Below are positions 50,187 to 59,018 of a DNA stretch of 64,000 nucleotides, in pieces. The notes below the pieces were generated by a model, which was given only the letters and a program-made list of their open reading frames with translations, did no database searches and had not been told where the DNA came from. Position 1 is the stretch's first letter; every line of letters starts with the position of its first letter. A program made the position numbers and the translations under genes. Source of the stretch: Winogradskya consettensis (lineage in GTDB: Bacteria > Actinomycetota > Actinomycetes > Mycobacteriales > Micromonosporaceae); assembly GCF_018332715.1 (NCBI RefSeq), contig NZ_BOQP01000046.1:124001-188000 (forward strand), read 5' to 3'.

Positions 50187-50349
50187 GGCCACGGCTGATG
50201 GACCATGACGGGCCTGCGACGGGCCCAGCTTCCGTCTCGCGGCGCGGACTGAACGTCCGGATACAACACCGGTATCCGAACGCCCATTCCGCTTGCGAGA
50301 CGAAACCTGGACTCCGTCTCGGCTCCGTCCTGGCCCATCAGCCGTGGCC
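50187..50349. repeat. 163-nt imperfect palindrome between murL and murD2
   Basis: Outer arms GGCCACGGCTGATGG (50187-50201) and its exact complement (50335-50349), middle arms CGTCTCGC (50233-50240)/GCGAGACG (50295-50302) and inner arms CGGATAC (50258-50264)/GTATCCG (50272-50278) all share one centre near 50268. By eye, about three quarters of the paired positions match along both arms. It fills most of the gap and ends 25 nt before the murD2 start. It could be a MITE-like remnant or a large RNA hairpin. Confidence 0.85.
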
Positions 50350-50374
50350 TGGAATCGACAAAGGGAGTATTCCT

Positions 50375-51727
50375 GTGCGCCTGGCAGACCTGCGCGGACG
50401 TTCCGTAGCCGTCTGGGGGACCGGCCGTGAGGGCCGTGCCGCCGTGACCGCGATTGCCGCGCACGGGCCGTCGCGCCTGCTCGCCGTCGATGACAGCGCC
50501 AATTTTCTCTCCGTCCCGTGGGAGGGGGAGCTGTCCGCCCTCGCCCCGCTCGCCGGGGGTGATCATGCGTTCCCCGCCCTGGTCGCCGCGGACGTCGTGG
50601 TGCGTTCGCCCGGGATCCCGCAGACCCACCCGTGGATGGCGGAGCTGCGCTCGCGCGGGGTCACGGTCACCGGCGGCAGCGCGCTGTGGATGGCCGATAA
50701 TGCCCGTAAGACCATCGGCGTGACCGGCAGCAAGGGCAAGAGCACCACCGCCGCGCTGATCAGTCATCTGCTCGCGGCGGCGGGCCGGCCCAACATCTTC
50801 GGCGGCAACATCGGCGTGCCGTTGCTCGATCTCCCGACCGCTGATCAGTACGTCCTCGAGCTCTCCAGCTACCAGTGCAGCGACCTCACCGACTCGCCCC
50901 GGGTGGCCGTGGTGACGTCGCTGTTCCCGGAGCACCTCGACGCGCACGGCGGCGAGCGGGAGTACTACCGCGACAAGCTCAACCTGCTGGCCCACAGCCC
51001 GGAACTGATCATCGTGAACGGCGCCGACGAGCGGCTGGTGACCGAGACGCTGAACATGCGCGACGTGAACAACTGGCCCGCGATCCCGGCCGGTTCGGGG
51101 GATTCGCGGTTCCGGGTCGAGGACGACGGTCTCGTGTACTGCAGCGACGACGCGCTCTTCCCGCGGGACACGCTGGCGCTGCGGGGCAGGCACAACGGGC
51201 GCAATCTCTGTGTCGCGCTCGCCGTGCTCGACGGTATGGGCATCGACGTAATCGCGCTCAAGGAAGAGCTGCGCGCCGCGGTGGCGTCGTTCCAGGGGCT
51301 GCCGCATCGGCTCGCGGAGATCGAGGACCCGTCCGGGATCACGTTCGTCGACGACACGCTGTCCACGAGCCCGTATTCCGCGATGCATGCGATCGACGCG
51401 TACGAGGGGAGGGCCTTGACCGTGCTCGTCGGCGGGACCGACCGCGGCCTGGACTACTCCCCGCTGCGGCACCACCTCCAGGGCCGGGAGATCACCGTGA
51501 TCGGCCTTCCGGACAGCGGCCCGCGCATTCTCGAAGAGCTTTCAGGCCTTCCAGGGGTACGCACGGAGCCCGCCGAGGACCTGCCGTCCGCCGTGGCCCT
51601 GGCGCGCAAGCTGACCCCTCGTGGCGGCGTGGTCCTGTTGTCGCCGGCGGCCCCGAGCTACGGGCGTTTCCGCAACTTCGAACACCGCTCCGAGGTGTTC
51701 GCGCAAGCCATCCGGGAGACCGCTTAA
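50375..51727 (+). CDS. murD2: UDP-MurNAc-L-Ala:L-Glu ligase MurD2
   Basis: A 450-residue Mur ligase. From GTG 50375 (AAGGGAG ribosome site) it begins MRLADLRGRSVAVWGTGREG. The ATP loop GVTGSKGKSTTAALI spans 115-130, followed by NIGVPLLDL, VLELSSYQCSDL and SLFPEHLDAHGG; the C-terminal domain has FVDDTLSTSPYSAMHAIDAY and VLLSPAAPSYGRF. MurD2 adds L-Glu instead of D-Glu and works with MurL; sequence alone does not prove the L-Glu preference, but the divergent murL makes it the best reading. It lies opposite murL across the 163-nt palindrome. Confidence 0.85.
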   Translation: MRLADLRGRSVAVWGTGREGRAAVTAIAAHGPSRLLAVDDSANFLSVPWEGELSALAPLAGGDHAFPALVAADVVVRSPGIPQTHPWMAELRSRGVTVTGGSALWMADNARKTIGVTGSKGKSTTAALISHLLAAAGRPNIFGGNIGVPLLDLPTADQYVLELSSYQCSDLTDSPRVAVVTSLFPEHLDAHGGEREYYRDKLNLLAHSPELIIVNGADERLVTETLNMRDVNNWPAIPAGSGDSRFRVEDDGLVYCSDDALFPRDTLALRGRHNGRNLCVALAVLDGMGIDVIALKEELRAAVASFQGLPHRLAEIEDPSGITFVDDTLSTSPYSAMHAIDAYEGRALTVLVGGTDRGLDYSPLRHHLQGREITVIGLPDSGPRILEELSGLPGVRTEPAEDLPSAVALARKLTPRGGVVLLSPAAPSYGRFRNFEHRSEVFAQAIRETA

Positions 51728-52053
51728 CCGGTTCTGGGCGAAATTATTGCCGGACCGTGATCTTGTTTCGACTCCGCGTCTTCTGTTGACGGCAGGTTTC
51801 CTCCCGGGCGCGTAAACGCCTTTTCGGAGCCGCTGCGTAGGCTCAATGACCCCTTTTGCGTGGATATATCCAGTCAAATGCGCTGCTCTGGACGTACCCC
51901 GCTGATGGGTGTAAAACCGTCCTCGGGGCCCACGCTTTCACCGTCATGAATCCGGTAACGGTTTGAAAACTTCACCCACAGTCTTGACAGAAAGGGGGTC
52001 CAGGTAAGAACTTTTACCGCAACAGTTAACACTCCTACCTGAGGGGACGGCCC
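51728..52053. promoter_or_regulatory. Promoter/operator region of the rpiR-ngcEFG unit
   Basis: The second half is AT-rich. It holds TTGACA (51984-51989) as a candidate -35 box and two dyads, TGAAAACTTCA (51964-51974) and GTAAGAACTTTTAC (52004-52017). RpiR-type regulators bind such AT-rich palindromes. GAGGGGACG before ATG 52054 is the ribosome site. I see no gene in this gap; the dyad assignments are by eye. Confidence 0.55.
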
Positions 52054-53016
52054 ATGGTCGAGCCACAAGCGGACGGCACCGCTCGCACAGCGGTCGTCGA
52101 TCCGCCGGCGCGCGACCCGCTGGGTGCGAATCCCTCCCACGGGGTCCTGGTCCGGGTGCGCACCCTGCTGCCGGAGTTCACGGGTGCCCTGCAGCGCGTC
52201 GCCGAGCAGGTCCTCGACGACCCGGCCGCCGCCTCGCGGGCCACCATCGTCGAGCTCGCCGAGCGCAGCGGCACCTCACCCGCCACGGTCACCCGCTTCT
52301 GCCGGGCCCTCGGCTTCGACGGCTACGCCGACCTGCGGCTGGGCATCGCCTCCGAGACCGGCCGGGCCCGCTCGGCCGGCTGGACCGTCGACATCGGCCG
52401 CGAGATCCAGCCCGGCGACCCGCTCGACCGGGTGCTCGGGCAGATCATGGCCGCCGACACCCAGGCCATGCACGACACCGCCTCGCTGCTCGACCTCGGC
52501 GAGGTCGACCGGGCCGCCGCCGCGATCGCCACCGCGCAGCGGGTCAACATCTTCGGTGCCAGCGGCAGCGCCCTGGTCGGCGAGGAGATGCAGTTCAGCC
52601 TGCACCGCATCGGCGTCCCCGCCTGGGCGTGGACCGACGTGCACAACGGGCTGGCCAGCGCCGCGCTCTCCCGTCAGGGCGACGTCGCGCTCGGCATCTC
52701 CCACAGCGGCGAGACCGGCGAGACCATAGAGCTCGTCGCCGAGGCGAGCAGCCGGGGCGCGACCACGATCGCGCTGACCAGCTTCCCGCAGTCCCCGCTG
52801 GCCGAGCTCGCCGACATCGTGCTGCTCACCGCCACCCAGGCCACGACGTTCCGGCCGGACGCGCTCTCCGCGCGGCACCCGCAGCTGGTCGTCCTCGATC
52901 TGCTCTATGTCGCGGTCGCGCAGCGGACCCACGAACGTTCGCATGCCGCGTTCCAGCGAACCGCACAAGCCGTCCACGGTCACAAAGCCGCGAAGGACGG
53001 AGCAGCACCTATCTGA
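52054..53016 (+). CDS. RpiR/MurR-family regulator with SIS domain
   Basis: A 320-residue regulator. The N-terminal helix-turn-helix (VAEQVLDDPAAASRATIVEL then SGTSPATVTRFCRALGFDGYADLRL) is the HTH_6 form, and the C-terminal SIS domain binds phosphosugars (VNIFGASGSALVGEEMQFSL, LGISHSGETGETIELVAEAS). MurR and RpiR relatives sense aminosugar phosphates. It sits 73 nt upstream of ngcE in the same direction, so it most likely controls the ngcEFG transporter, and the murD2 gene upstream hints at a link to wall-sugar recycling. No distinct terminator separates it from ngcE. Confidence 0.92.
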   Translation: MVEPQADGTARTAVVDPPARDPLGANPSHGVLVRVRTLLPEFTGALQRVAEQVLDDPAAASRATIVELAERSGTSPATVTRFCRALGFDGYADLRLGIASETGRARSAGWTVDIGREIQPGDPLDRVLGQIMAADTQAMHDTASLLDLGEVDRAAAAIATAQRVNIFGASGSALVGEEMQFSLHRIGVPAWAWTDVHNGLASAALSRQGDVALGISHSGETGETIELVAEASSRGATTIALTSFPQSPLAELADIVLLTATQATTFRPDALSARHPQLVVLDLLYVAVAQRTHERSHAAFQRTAQAVHGHKAAKDGAAPI

Positions 53017-53089
53017 TGACGCACCGATCGCACCGCACCCATAAACCTCTCAGCGCCCGGCAACGCACCAACTTCTGAGGAGAAAGCGA

Positions 53090-54523
53090 ATGTCCGACAT
53101 CTTCAAGCCCGAGGTCGACCGCCGGACGCTGCTGCGTCGTGCGGCCGCCGTGGGTCTGCTCGCCACCCCGGCCGTGAGCATGCTCAGCGCTTGCGTCGGT
53201 GGCGGCGACGACAGCGACGACAAAGCGGACAAGCCCTCGGGCACCGTCTCCGCGACGAACCCGCTGGGTGTCAAGGAGGACGAGCCGCTGGAGATCGTGA
53301 TCTTCAACGGTGGCCTCGGCACCAAGTACGCGACGGACGTCGACATCCCGTCGTACAACAAGCTCTTCCCGAACTCCAAGGTCGCGTTCAGCCAGACCGA
53401 GGAGATCGCGACCGTCGTCCAGCCGCGGTTCACCGGCGGCAACCCGCCGGACATGATCAACAACTCCGGCTCGAAGCTGATGGACCAGGGCGCGCTCGTC
53501 CAGGCCGGCCAGGTCCAGGACCTGACCGAGCTGTTCGCGGCCCCGTCGCTCGACATCACCGGCAAGACCGTCAAGGACACCCTGATCCCCGGCACCGTGG
53601 AGCAGGGCACGTTCAACGGCAAGCCGTACGTCCTGAACTACGCCTTCACGGTCTTCGGCCTCTGGTACAGCGGCAAGCTGTTCAAGGACAACGGCTGGAC
53701 CGCCCCCACCACCTGGGCCGACTTCCTCACGCTGCTCGACGCGATGAAGGCCAAGGGCATCACCCCCTACGGGTACGCCGGAGCGAACGCGCCGTACTAC
53801 CAGTACACGGTGATCCTCGCCAGCGCCGCGAAGATCGGTGGCGCCGACATCCTGAAGAACATCGACAACCTCGAGCCGAACGCCTGGAACAACGACGCCG
53901 TCAAGCAGGCCGCCGCCGCGTGGGCCGAGGTCGGCGCCAAGTACTCCGACAAGTCGTTCCTGGGCCTCAAGCACACCGAGGTTCAGCTGAAGCAGGACCA
54001 GTACAAGGTCGGCTTCTACCCGTCGGGCTCCTGGCTGGAGAACGAGCAGGCCAAGGACACCCCGGCCGGCTTCGACTACCAGCTCGCGCCGCTCCCCAGC
54101 GTCACCACGGCCGACAAGCTCCCCGCCACCGCGCTCTACGCGGCCGCCGGCGAGCAGTACTTCGTCGCCAGCAAGGGCAAGAACCCCAAGGGCGGCATGG
54201 AGTTCATGCGCCACATGCTCTCCAAGGCCGGCGCCGTGGGCTTCACCCAGCTCACCAAGACGCTGACCGTCGTCTCGGGTGCCACCGACGGCATGGAGAT
54301 CAGCCCCGGGCTCACCTCCGGCAACAAGGCCCTGGTCGCGGCGGGTGCTGACACGTTCAGCTTCCGCTTCGACACCTGGTACAAGAAGCTGGACGACGAG
54401 CTGCGCGCCGCCACCAACGAACTGATGTTCCAGGGCGGCACCGCTGACAAGTTCGTCACGCGGATGCAGAAGGCGGCGGACGCGGTCAAGGCCGACTCCT
54501 CCATCGAGAAGTTCTCCCGCTAA
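53090..54523 (+). CDS. ngcE: NgcE-type solute-binding lipoprotein for N-acetylglucosamine/chitobiose
   Basis: A 477-residue extracellular ABC-transport receptor with AGGAGAAAGCG before the ATG. The N-terminus has a twin-arginine motif (DRRTLLRRAA) and then a lipobox LSAC near residue 37, so it is probably exported by Tat and lipidated. Binding-protein landmarks: GGNPPDMINNSGSKLMDQGAL, YVLNYAFTVFGLWYSGKLFK and YFVASKGKNPKGGMEFMRHML. The family resemblance is to NgcE, the GlcNAc/diacetylchitobiose receptor of Streptomyces. The two permease genes follow; no ATPase gene is present, so the complex must borrow a shared MsiK-type ATPase encoded elsewhere. Confidence 0.88.
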   Translation: MSDIFKPEVDRRTLLRRAAAVGLLATPAVSMLSACVGGGDDSDDKADKPSGTVSATNPLGVKEDEPLEIVIFNGGLGTKYATDVDIPSYNKLFPNSKVAFSQTEEIATVVQPRFTGGNPPDMINNSGSKLMDQGALVQAGQVQDLTELFAAPSLDITGKTVKDTLIPGTVEQGTFNGKPYVLNYAFTVFGLWYSGKLFKDNGWTAPTTWADFLTLLDAMKAKGITPYGYAGANAPYYQYTVILASAAKIGGADILKNIDNLEPNAWNNDAVKQAAAAWAEVGAKYSDKSFLGLKHTEVQLKQDQYKVGFYPSGSWLENEQAKDTPAGFDYQLAPLPSVTTADKLPATALYAAAGEQYFVASKGKNPKGGMEFMRHMLSKAGAVGFTQLTKTLTVVSGATDGMEISPGLTSGNKALVAAGADTFSFRFDTWYKKLDDELRAATNELMFQGGTADKFVTRMQKAADAVKADSSIEKFSR

Positions 54524-54576
54524 TCCTGTCCCATGGCTGACTACGTAGCCGCAATCACGAACGGAGCTATAGCACC

Positions 54577-55488
54577 ATGAAGCACGGCAGGTACCCGTTC
54601 ATCATCGGCTTCCTGATCGTGCCGGTGGCGATCTACGGCACGTTCGTGATTGCGGCATACGTACAGGCTTTCCAGCTGTCGTTCACGAACTGGCGGGGCT
54701 TCTCGCCCAACGTGGATTACATCGGCTTCGACAACTTCACCAAGCTCTTCCACGACAGCACGTTCTGGAAGGCGATCCAGCACCACGTGCTGCTGCTGAT
54801 CTTCCTCCCGCTGCTGACGATCATCCTGGCGCTGTTCTTCGCCTTCCTGCTGAACGTCGGCGGGGGCTCGAAGGGCGGGCGTACCCAGGGTGTCCGGGGC
54901 TCGAAGTTCTACCGGGTGATCTTCTTCTTCCCGCAGCTGCTCGCCCTCGCGCTGGTGGCGGTCATCTTCTCCCGGGTCTACTCCCCGGACGAGAGCGGCC
55001 TGATCAACGGCCTGCTCCAGCAGTTCGGTGCCGGCCCGGTGCTGTTCCTGGCCGACTCGCACCTCGCCCTCTGGTCCATCCTCGCGGTGCTGGTGTGGCA
55101 GGGCGTCGGCTTCTACGTGGTGCTCTTCTCAGCCGGCATGGGCTCGATCCCCACGGAGATCTACGAGGCGGCGGCGCTGGACGGCGCCACCCGCAGCACC
55201 CTGTTCTTCAAGATCACGCTGCCGCTGCTCTGGAGCACGCTGCAGGTCGCCTGGGTCTACCTCGGCATCGCCGCCTTCGACGCGTTCGCCCTGGTGAACG
55301 TCATGTCCGTCGACCGCGGCGGCCCGGACGGCGCGACCACGGTGCTCGGCCTCGAGATCTACCGCAACGCGTTCGACTACGCACAGTTCGGCTACGCCTC
55401 GGCGATGGGCGTCGTGCTGTTCTTCCTGACCCTCACGTTCGCCGCGCTGACCCTGCGGGTCACCCGGCGCGACACCGTCGAGCTCTGA
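54577..55488 (+). CDS. ngcF: Sugar ABC transporter permease NgcF
   Basis: A 303-residue inner-membrane permease (MalF type). N-terminal helices (FIIGFLIVPVAIYGTFVIAAYVQAF) and the EAA loop YEAAALDGATRSTLFFKITLPLL, which contacts the ATPase, are clear, as is the terminal helix pair. It lies 53 nt after ngcE and 13 nt before ngcG. With NgcG it forms the membrane channel of the uptake system. Confidence 0.92.
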   Translation: MKHGRYPFIIGFLIVPVAIYGTFVIAAYVQAFQLSFTNWRGFSPNVDYIGFDNFTKLFHDSTFWKAIQHHVLLLIFLPLLTIILALFFAFLLNVGGGSKGGRTQGVRGSKFYRVIFFFPQLLALALVAVIFSRVYSPDESGLINGLLQQFGAGPVLFLADSHLALWSILAVLVWQGVGFYVVLFSAGMGSIPTEIYEAAALDGATRSTLFFKITLPLLWSTLQVAWVYLGIAAFDAFALVNVMSVDRGGPDGATTVLGLEIYRNAFDYAQFGYASAMGVVLFFLTLTFAALTLRVTRRDTVEL

Positions 55489-55501
55489 GACGGAGCCTGA
55501 G

Positions 55502-56434
55502 ATGACCAACCTGCGTACCGATGTCTCCGCCACACCGCCGGGCACCGTGGACTACCCCGGCGCCCGCAAGTCCGCCGGCACGCCCGCGGGCAAGAAGGAG
55601 ATCAAGCTCTTCAGCGGCTTCGCCCACATCGCCCTGGCGATCTGGGGCCTGCTGGTCATCGCCCCGCTGATCTGGGTGATCCTGGCAAGTTTCAAGAGCA
55701 ACACCGAGATCTTCACCCACGCCCCGTTCAGCCTGCCCAGCGCGCTCTCCTTCGAGTCCTACAAGAGCGCCTGGACCGAGGCCCACGTCGGCCGCTACTT
55801 CCTCAACTCCATCTTCGTGGTGGCGCTGAGCACCACCGGCACGATGATCTTCGGCTCCATGGCGGCCTACGTCCTGGCCCGCTACAAGTTCGTCGGCAAC
55901 CGCTTCATCTACTACCTGTTCGTCTCCGGGCTGGCCTTCCCGGTGTTCCTCGCCCTGGTCCCGCTCTTCCTCATCCTGCAGAACCTGGGCCTGCTCAACA
56001 CCTACACCGGCCTGATCCTGGTCTACATCGCCTACTCGCTGCCGTTCACGGTGTTCTTCATGACGGCGTTCTTCAAGACGCTGCCGAACCACGTGGCGGA
56101 AGCGGCGATCGTCGACGGCGCCTCGCACACCCGGCTGTTCTTCCAGGTCATGCTGCCGATGGCCAAGTCCGGCCTGGTCAGCATCACGATCTTCAACATC
56201 GTCGGCCAGTGGAACCAGTACCTGCTCCCGGTCGCGATCATGCAAGGCCAGGGCGCCGAGAACAAATGGGTCCTCACCCAGGGCATCGCCAACATCTCGG
56301 TCTCCGCGGGCTACCAGGCCAACTGGGCAGCGCTGTTCGCCGCGCTCACGCTCTCGATCGTCCCCATGATCATCGTGTACGCCTTCTTCCAGCGGCAGAT
56401 CCAGTCCGGCCTCACCGCCGGCGCCGCGAAGTAA
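55502..56434 (+). CDS. ngcG: Sugar ABC transporter permease NgcG
   Basis: A 310-residue MalG-type permease. Polar N-terminus of about 40 residues, then helices (IALAIWGLLVIAPLIWVILAS) and the EAA motif VAEAAIVDGASHTRLFFQVMLPM. The end (AFFQRQIQSGLTAGAAK) is typical of MalG permeases. It starts 13 nt after ngcF and a strong hairpin terminator follows 19 nt after the stop. Confidence 0.92.
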   Translation: MTNLRTDVSATPPGTVDYPGARKSAGTPAGKKEIKLFSGFAHIALAIWGLLVIAPLIWVILASFKSNTEIFTHAPFSLPSALSFESYKSAWTEAHVGRYFLNSIFVVALSTTGTMIFGSMAAYVLARYKFVGNRFIYYLFVSGLAFPVFLALVPLFLILQNLGLLNTYTGLILVYIAYSLPFTVFFMTAFFKTLPNHVAEAAIVDGASHTRLFFQVMLPMAKSGLVSITIFNIVGQWNQYLLPVAIMQGQGAENKWVLTQGIANISVSAGYQANWAALFAALTLSIVPMIIVYAFFQRQIQSGLTAGAAK

Positions 56435-56453
56435 CGCTTCACCAGGCTCTTCC

Positions 56454-56496
56454 AGCGGCGGTACCGATCCACGGGGGTCGGTACCGCCGCTTTTTT
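56454..56496 (+). terminator. Strong rho-independent terminator of the ngc operon
   Basis: A perfect 14-bp stem (AGCGGCGGTACCGA with its complement at 56478-56491), 10-nt loop and a run of six T residues. The ngc operon is the only one in the window with such a complete signal. Confidence 0.95.
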
Positions 56497-56523
56497 GTCA
56501 CACCCCGGGTTCACAATGAGACC

Positions 56524-58314
56524 GTGCTGATCGCTGCGGTTTCCGAGGATGGCAGCTGGAGCGGTCCTGGCTGGCTCCGGTCCGTCCACCCCGACGGCAC
56601 CCCCGCCGAGGAGCCCACCCCGGTGGCCGACCTCGCCGCCGCGATCGCCACCCGCGAGGCCACCGACCACCCACGCTGGCTCTGGGCGGCCACCACCGAC
56701 GCCTACCCCGCCCTCCTCCGCGCCGGCGTCCGGGCAGCCCGCTGTCACGACGTCGAGCTCACCGAGGCCCTCCTGAGCGGCCACGCCGGCCGCTGGGGCG
56801 AGCCCCGATCCCTGGCCGCCGCCCTCGCCCGCCTCACCGGCGTCCCCGTCCCGCCCGACCCGCCGGTCCGCGTCCCCGAGCCCCCCGGCCAGCTCCAGGA
56901 CACCCTCTTCGGCCCGGCCCACGGCATCTCCGGCTCCTCCCCGCACACGGCGGTCCTCGCCGTCGCAGGCGCCTCCTCAGCCACCCCGGGCTACGTGGCC
57001 CTGAACGCCCTCACCCGGGTCTACGCCGACCAGCACCGCCGCATCACCGCCATCGACCGGGCCGGCCGCCTGGCCGCCGCCGATCGCACCGCCGCCTTCG
57101 TCGGGCGACCGGGCGGGTTCGCGTTGCTGGTGGCGGCGGAGTCAGCCGGGGCGCTTGTCGGTGCCGAGATGGGTCACACCGGCATGCCGTGGCGTGCCGA
57201 CGTGCACGACCGGATCCTGCGGGAGCTTCTCGGCCCACCCCAGCCGGTCGGCCCGCCGCGGCGGCTGTCCGAGCTCACCGCCGAGGTCAACGCGGCGTTC
57301 GGCACCCGCGGCCTGCATCTGGACTCCCCGGCCGAGGTGCTCAAGGCCTTCGCCCGCGCGGGCATCGAGGTCCCCAACACCCGCGCCTGGGTGCTGCGCC
57401 AGGTCGAGCATCCCGCGGTCCCGCCCCTGCTCGAATACAAGGAGCTCTACCGCATCTGGACGGCCCACGGCTGGAGCTGGCTCGACTCCTGGGTGAGCGA
57501 GGGCCGCTTCCGCCCCGAGTACGTCCCCGGCGGCGTGGTCTCGGGCCGCTGGGCAGCGCGGGGCGGCGGGGCGCTGCAGGTCCCCAAGGTGGTCCGTGGC
57601 GCGGTGATCGCCGACCCGGGCTGGACCTTCGTGATCGCCGACGCGGGCCAGCTGGAGCCGCGCGTGCTGGCGGCCGTCTCCGGCGACGACCGCCTGGCCG
57701 CAGCGGGCGTGGCCGACGACCTCTACGCGGCACTGGCCGCCGACTCGTTCGCAGGCGATCGCCCCAAGGCCAAGGTCGCCCTGCTCGGCGCCATGTACGG
57801 CCAGACCGGCGGCGCCGCCATCCCCGCCCTCGCCGTGCTCCGCAAGCACTACCCGACAGCCTTCGAGTACGTCGAGGCGGCGGCCCGCACGGGCGAGGCC
57901 GGGGGACTGGTCCGCTCCTGGCTCGGCCGCACCTGCCCGCCGTCCTCCACCGCCTGGCGCGACGCCGGACTCGACCCGCCGGAGGAGAGCGGCTCCGCCG
58001 AGGTCCCTCAAGGCGGCGCGTCCGGCCGCGCACGCGGGCGGTTCACCCGCAACTTCGTCATCCAGGCGACGGCGGCGGAGTGGGCGCTGGTACTGCTGGC
58101 GACCCTGCGTACGGCGCTCGAAGGCCTCCAGGCCGAGATCGTCATCTTCGTCCACGACGAGGTGGGCGTCCACTGCCCCAAGGAAGAAGCGGAACAGGTC
58201 GCCGAGGCCGTCCGCCGCTCCGCCGTCCGAGCCGGCGAGCTCCTCTTCGGCAACACGGCGGTCCGCTTCCCCCTCGAGGTCGCCATCGCCGAGTGCTACA
58301 CCGACGCCAAATAG
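56524..58314 (+). CDS. DNA polymerase I-like protein (3'-5' exonuclease-like domain plus family-A polymerase)
   Basis: A 596-residue protein from GTG 56524. It belongs to the short actinobacterial family-A polymerases annotated as bifunctional exonuclease/polymerase. Motif A reads FVIADAGQLEPRVLA (Asp373; DYSQIELR in PolA), the O-helix region RPKAKVALLGAMYGQTGG carries the motif-B Lys and Tyr-Gly, and motif C is FVHDEVGVHC (Asp545-Glu546). The N-terminal region has no recognisable 5' nuclease and only a degenerate exonuclease domain. It may serve repair or gap filling; the main PolA would be elsewhere. It is preceded by the ngc terminator and has its own start region. Confidence 0.9.
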   Translation: MLIAAVSEDGSWSGPGWLRSVHPDGTPAEEPTPVADLAAAIATREATDHPRWLWAATTDAYPALLRAGVRAARCHDVELTEALLSGHAGRWGEPRSLAAALARLTGVPVPPDPPVRVPEPPGQLQDTLFGPAHGISGSSPHTAVLAVAGASSATPGYVALNALTRVYADQHRRITAIDRAGRLAAADRTAAFVGRPGGFALLVAAESAGALVGAEMGHTGMPWRADVHDRILRELLGPPQPVGPPRRLSELTAEVNAAFGTRGLHLDSPAEVLKAFARAGIEVPNTRAWVLRQVEHPAVPPLLEYKELYRIWTAHGWSWLDSWVSEGRFRPEYVPGGVVSGRWAARGGGALQVPKVVRGAVIADPGWTFVIADAGQLEPRVLAAVSGDDRLAAAGVADDLYAALAADSFAGDRPKAKVALLGAMYGQTGGAAIPALAVLRKHYPTAFEYVEAAARTGEAGGLVRSWLGRTCPPSSTAWRDAGLDPPEESGSAEVPQGGASGRARGRFTRNFVIQATAAEWALVLLATLRTALEGLQAEIVIFVHDEVGVHCPKEEAEQVAEAVRRSAVRAGELLFGNTAVRFPLEVAIAECYTDAK

Positions 58315-58402
58315 CGGGTCGCGAGGTGTACGGACTGGCTGAGGCAGGAGGACAACCCGATGCCGCAGCCAGTCACGCTACCGAATCAGCCGAAACCGGC
58401 CA

Positions 58403-58915
58403 CTACGGAAGGTTGCAGGCACCGCTCGTGCTGAGCCCGTACGGGTTCATGCCGCCGATGTTGATGCCATCGTCGTATGAACCGGCGCTGGCCGAACGGA
58501 CCCGGACGCAGAGCCGGTTGACGTCGTTGACGGCCGTCGAGGGAGACCAGAGGTAGTCCCGGCTGGACGTCTGCCGGAAGGCTGCGTAGCCCTTCCGGGT
58601 GTAGTCGGAGGTTCCGTCGCCATAGACGTCATAGCTGATCATGAGGGTGGCGAGCGTGTCCACCGCCCCGGATTCGACCCTGATCTCGACGTCCCTGACG
58701 GTGGCACCGTTCAGGCCGACACAGTTGTCCGTCGAGAAGGCGTCGCAGTTGGTGTTGTCGTAAGTCACGAAGACGCAGATGGTCCCGAGGCTGGTGCTGC
58801 TGTTGTAGCACCGCCCGGGATCGACGCCGTCCGCCGCCGAGGCGGGCCCGGCGAACGTCAGCGAGGTGGCCAAGGCCAGGACGAGTCCGAGGCCAGTGGT
58901 CATGAGTCTCCGCAC
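58403..58915 (-). CDS. Secreted Cys-rich protein
   Basis: From GTG 58915 (AAGGGA ribosome site) the product has 170 residues; GTG 58930 would add five. A signal peptide (MTTGLGLVLALATSLTFAGPASA) is cleaved after the ASA-A motif. The mature part has six Cys (GRCY, TICV, NCDAF, NCVG, LCVR, ACNLP), enough for three disulfides, and many Ser/Thr/Asp/Asn. There is no similarity I recognise; it reads like a small extracellular beta protein. Function unknown. Confidence 0.72.
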   Translation of the reverse strand: MRRLMTTGLGLVLALATSLTFAGPASAADGVDPGRCYNSSTSLGTICVFVTYDNTNCDAFSTDNCVGLNGATVRDVEIRVESGAVDTLATLMISYDVYGDGTSDYTRKGYAAFRQTSSRDYLWSPSTAVNDVNRLCVRVRSASAGSYDDGINIGGMNPYGLSTSGACNLP

Positions 58916-59018
58916 AGATTTTCCCTTCACCTTCGCCGATCACGGTGACCGACGACCGTCGACAATAGATCACCGTCGTCATCGTGTCGTCATCTTTTAT
59001 TCACCGTGTGTTTTCGGC

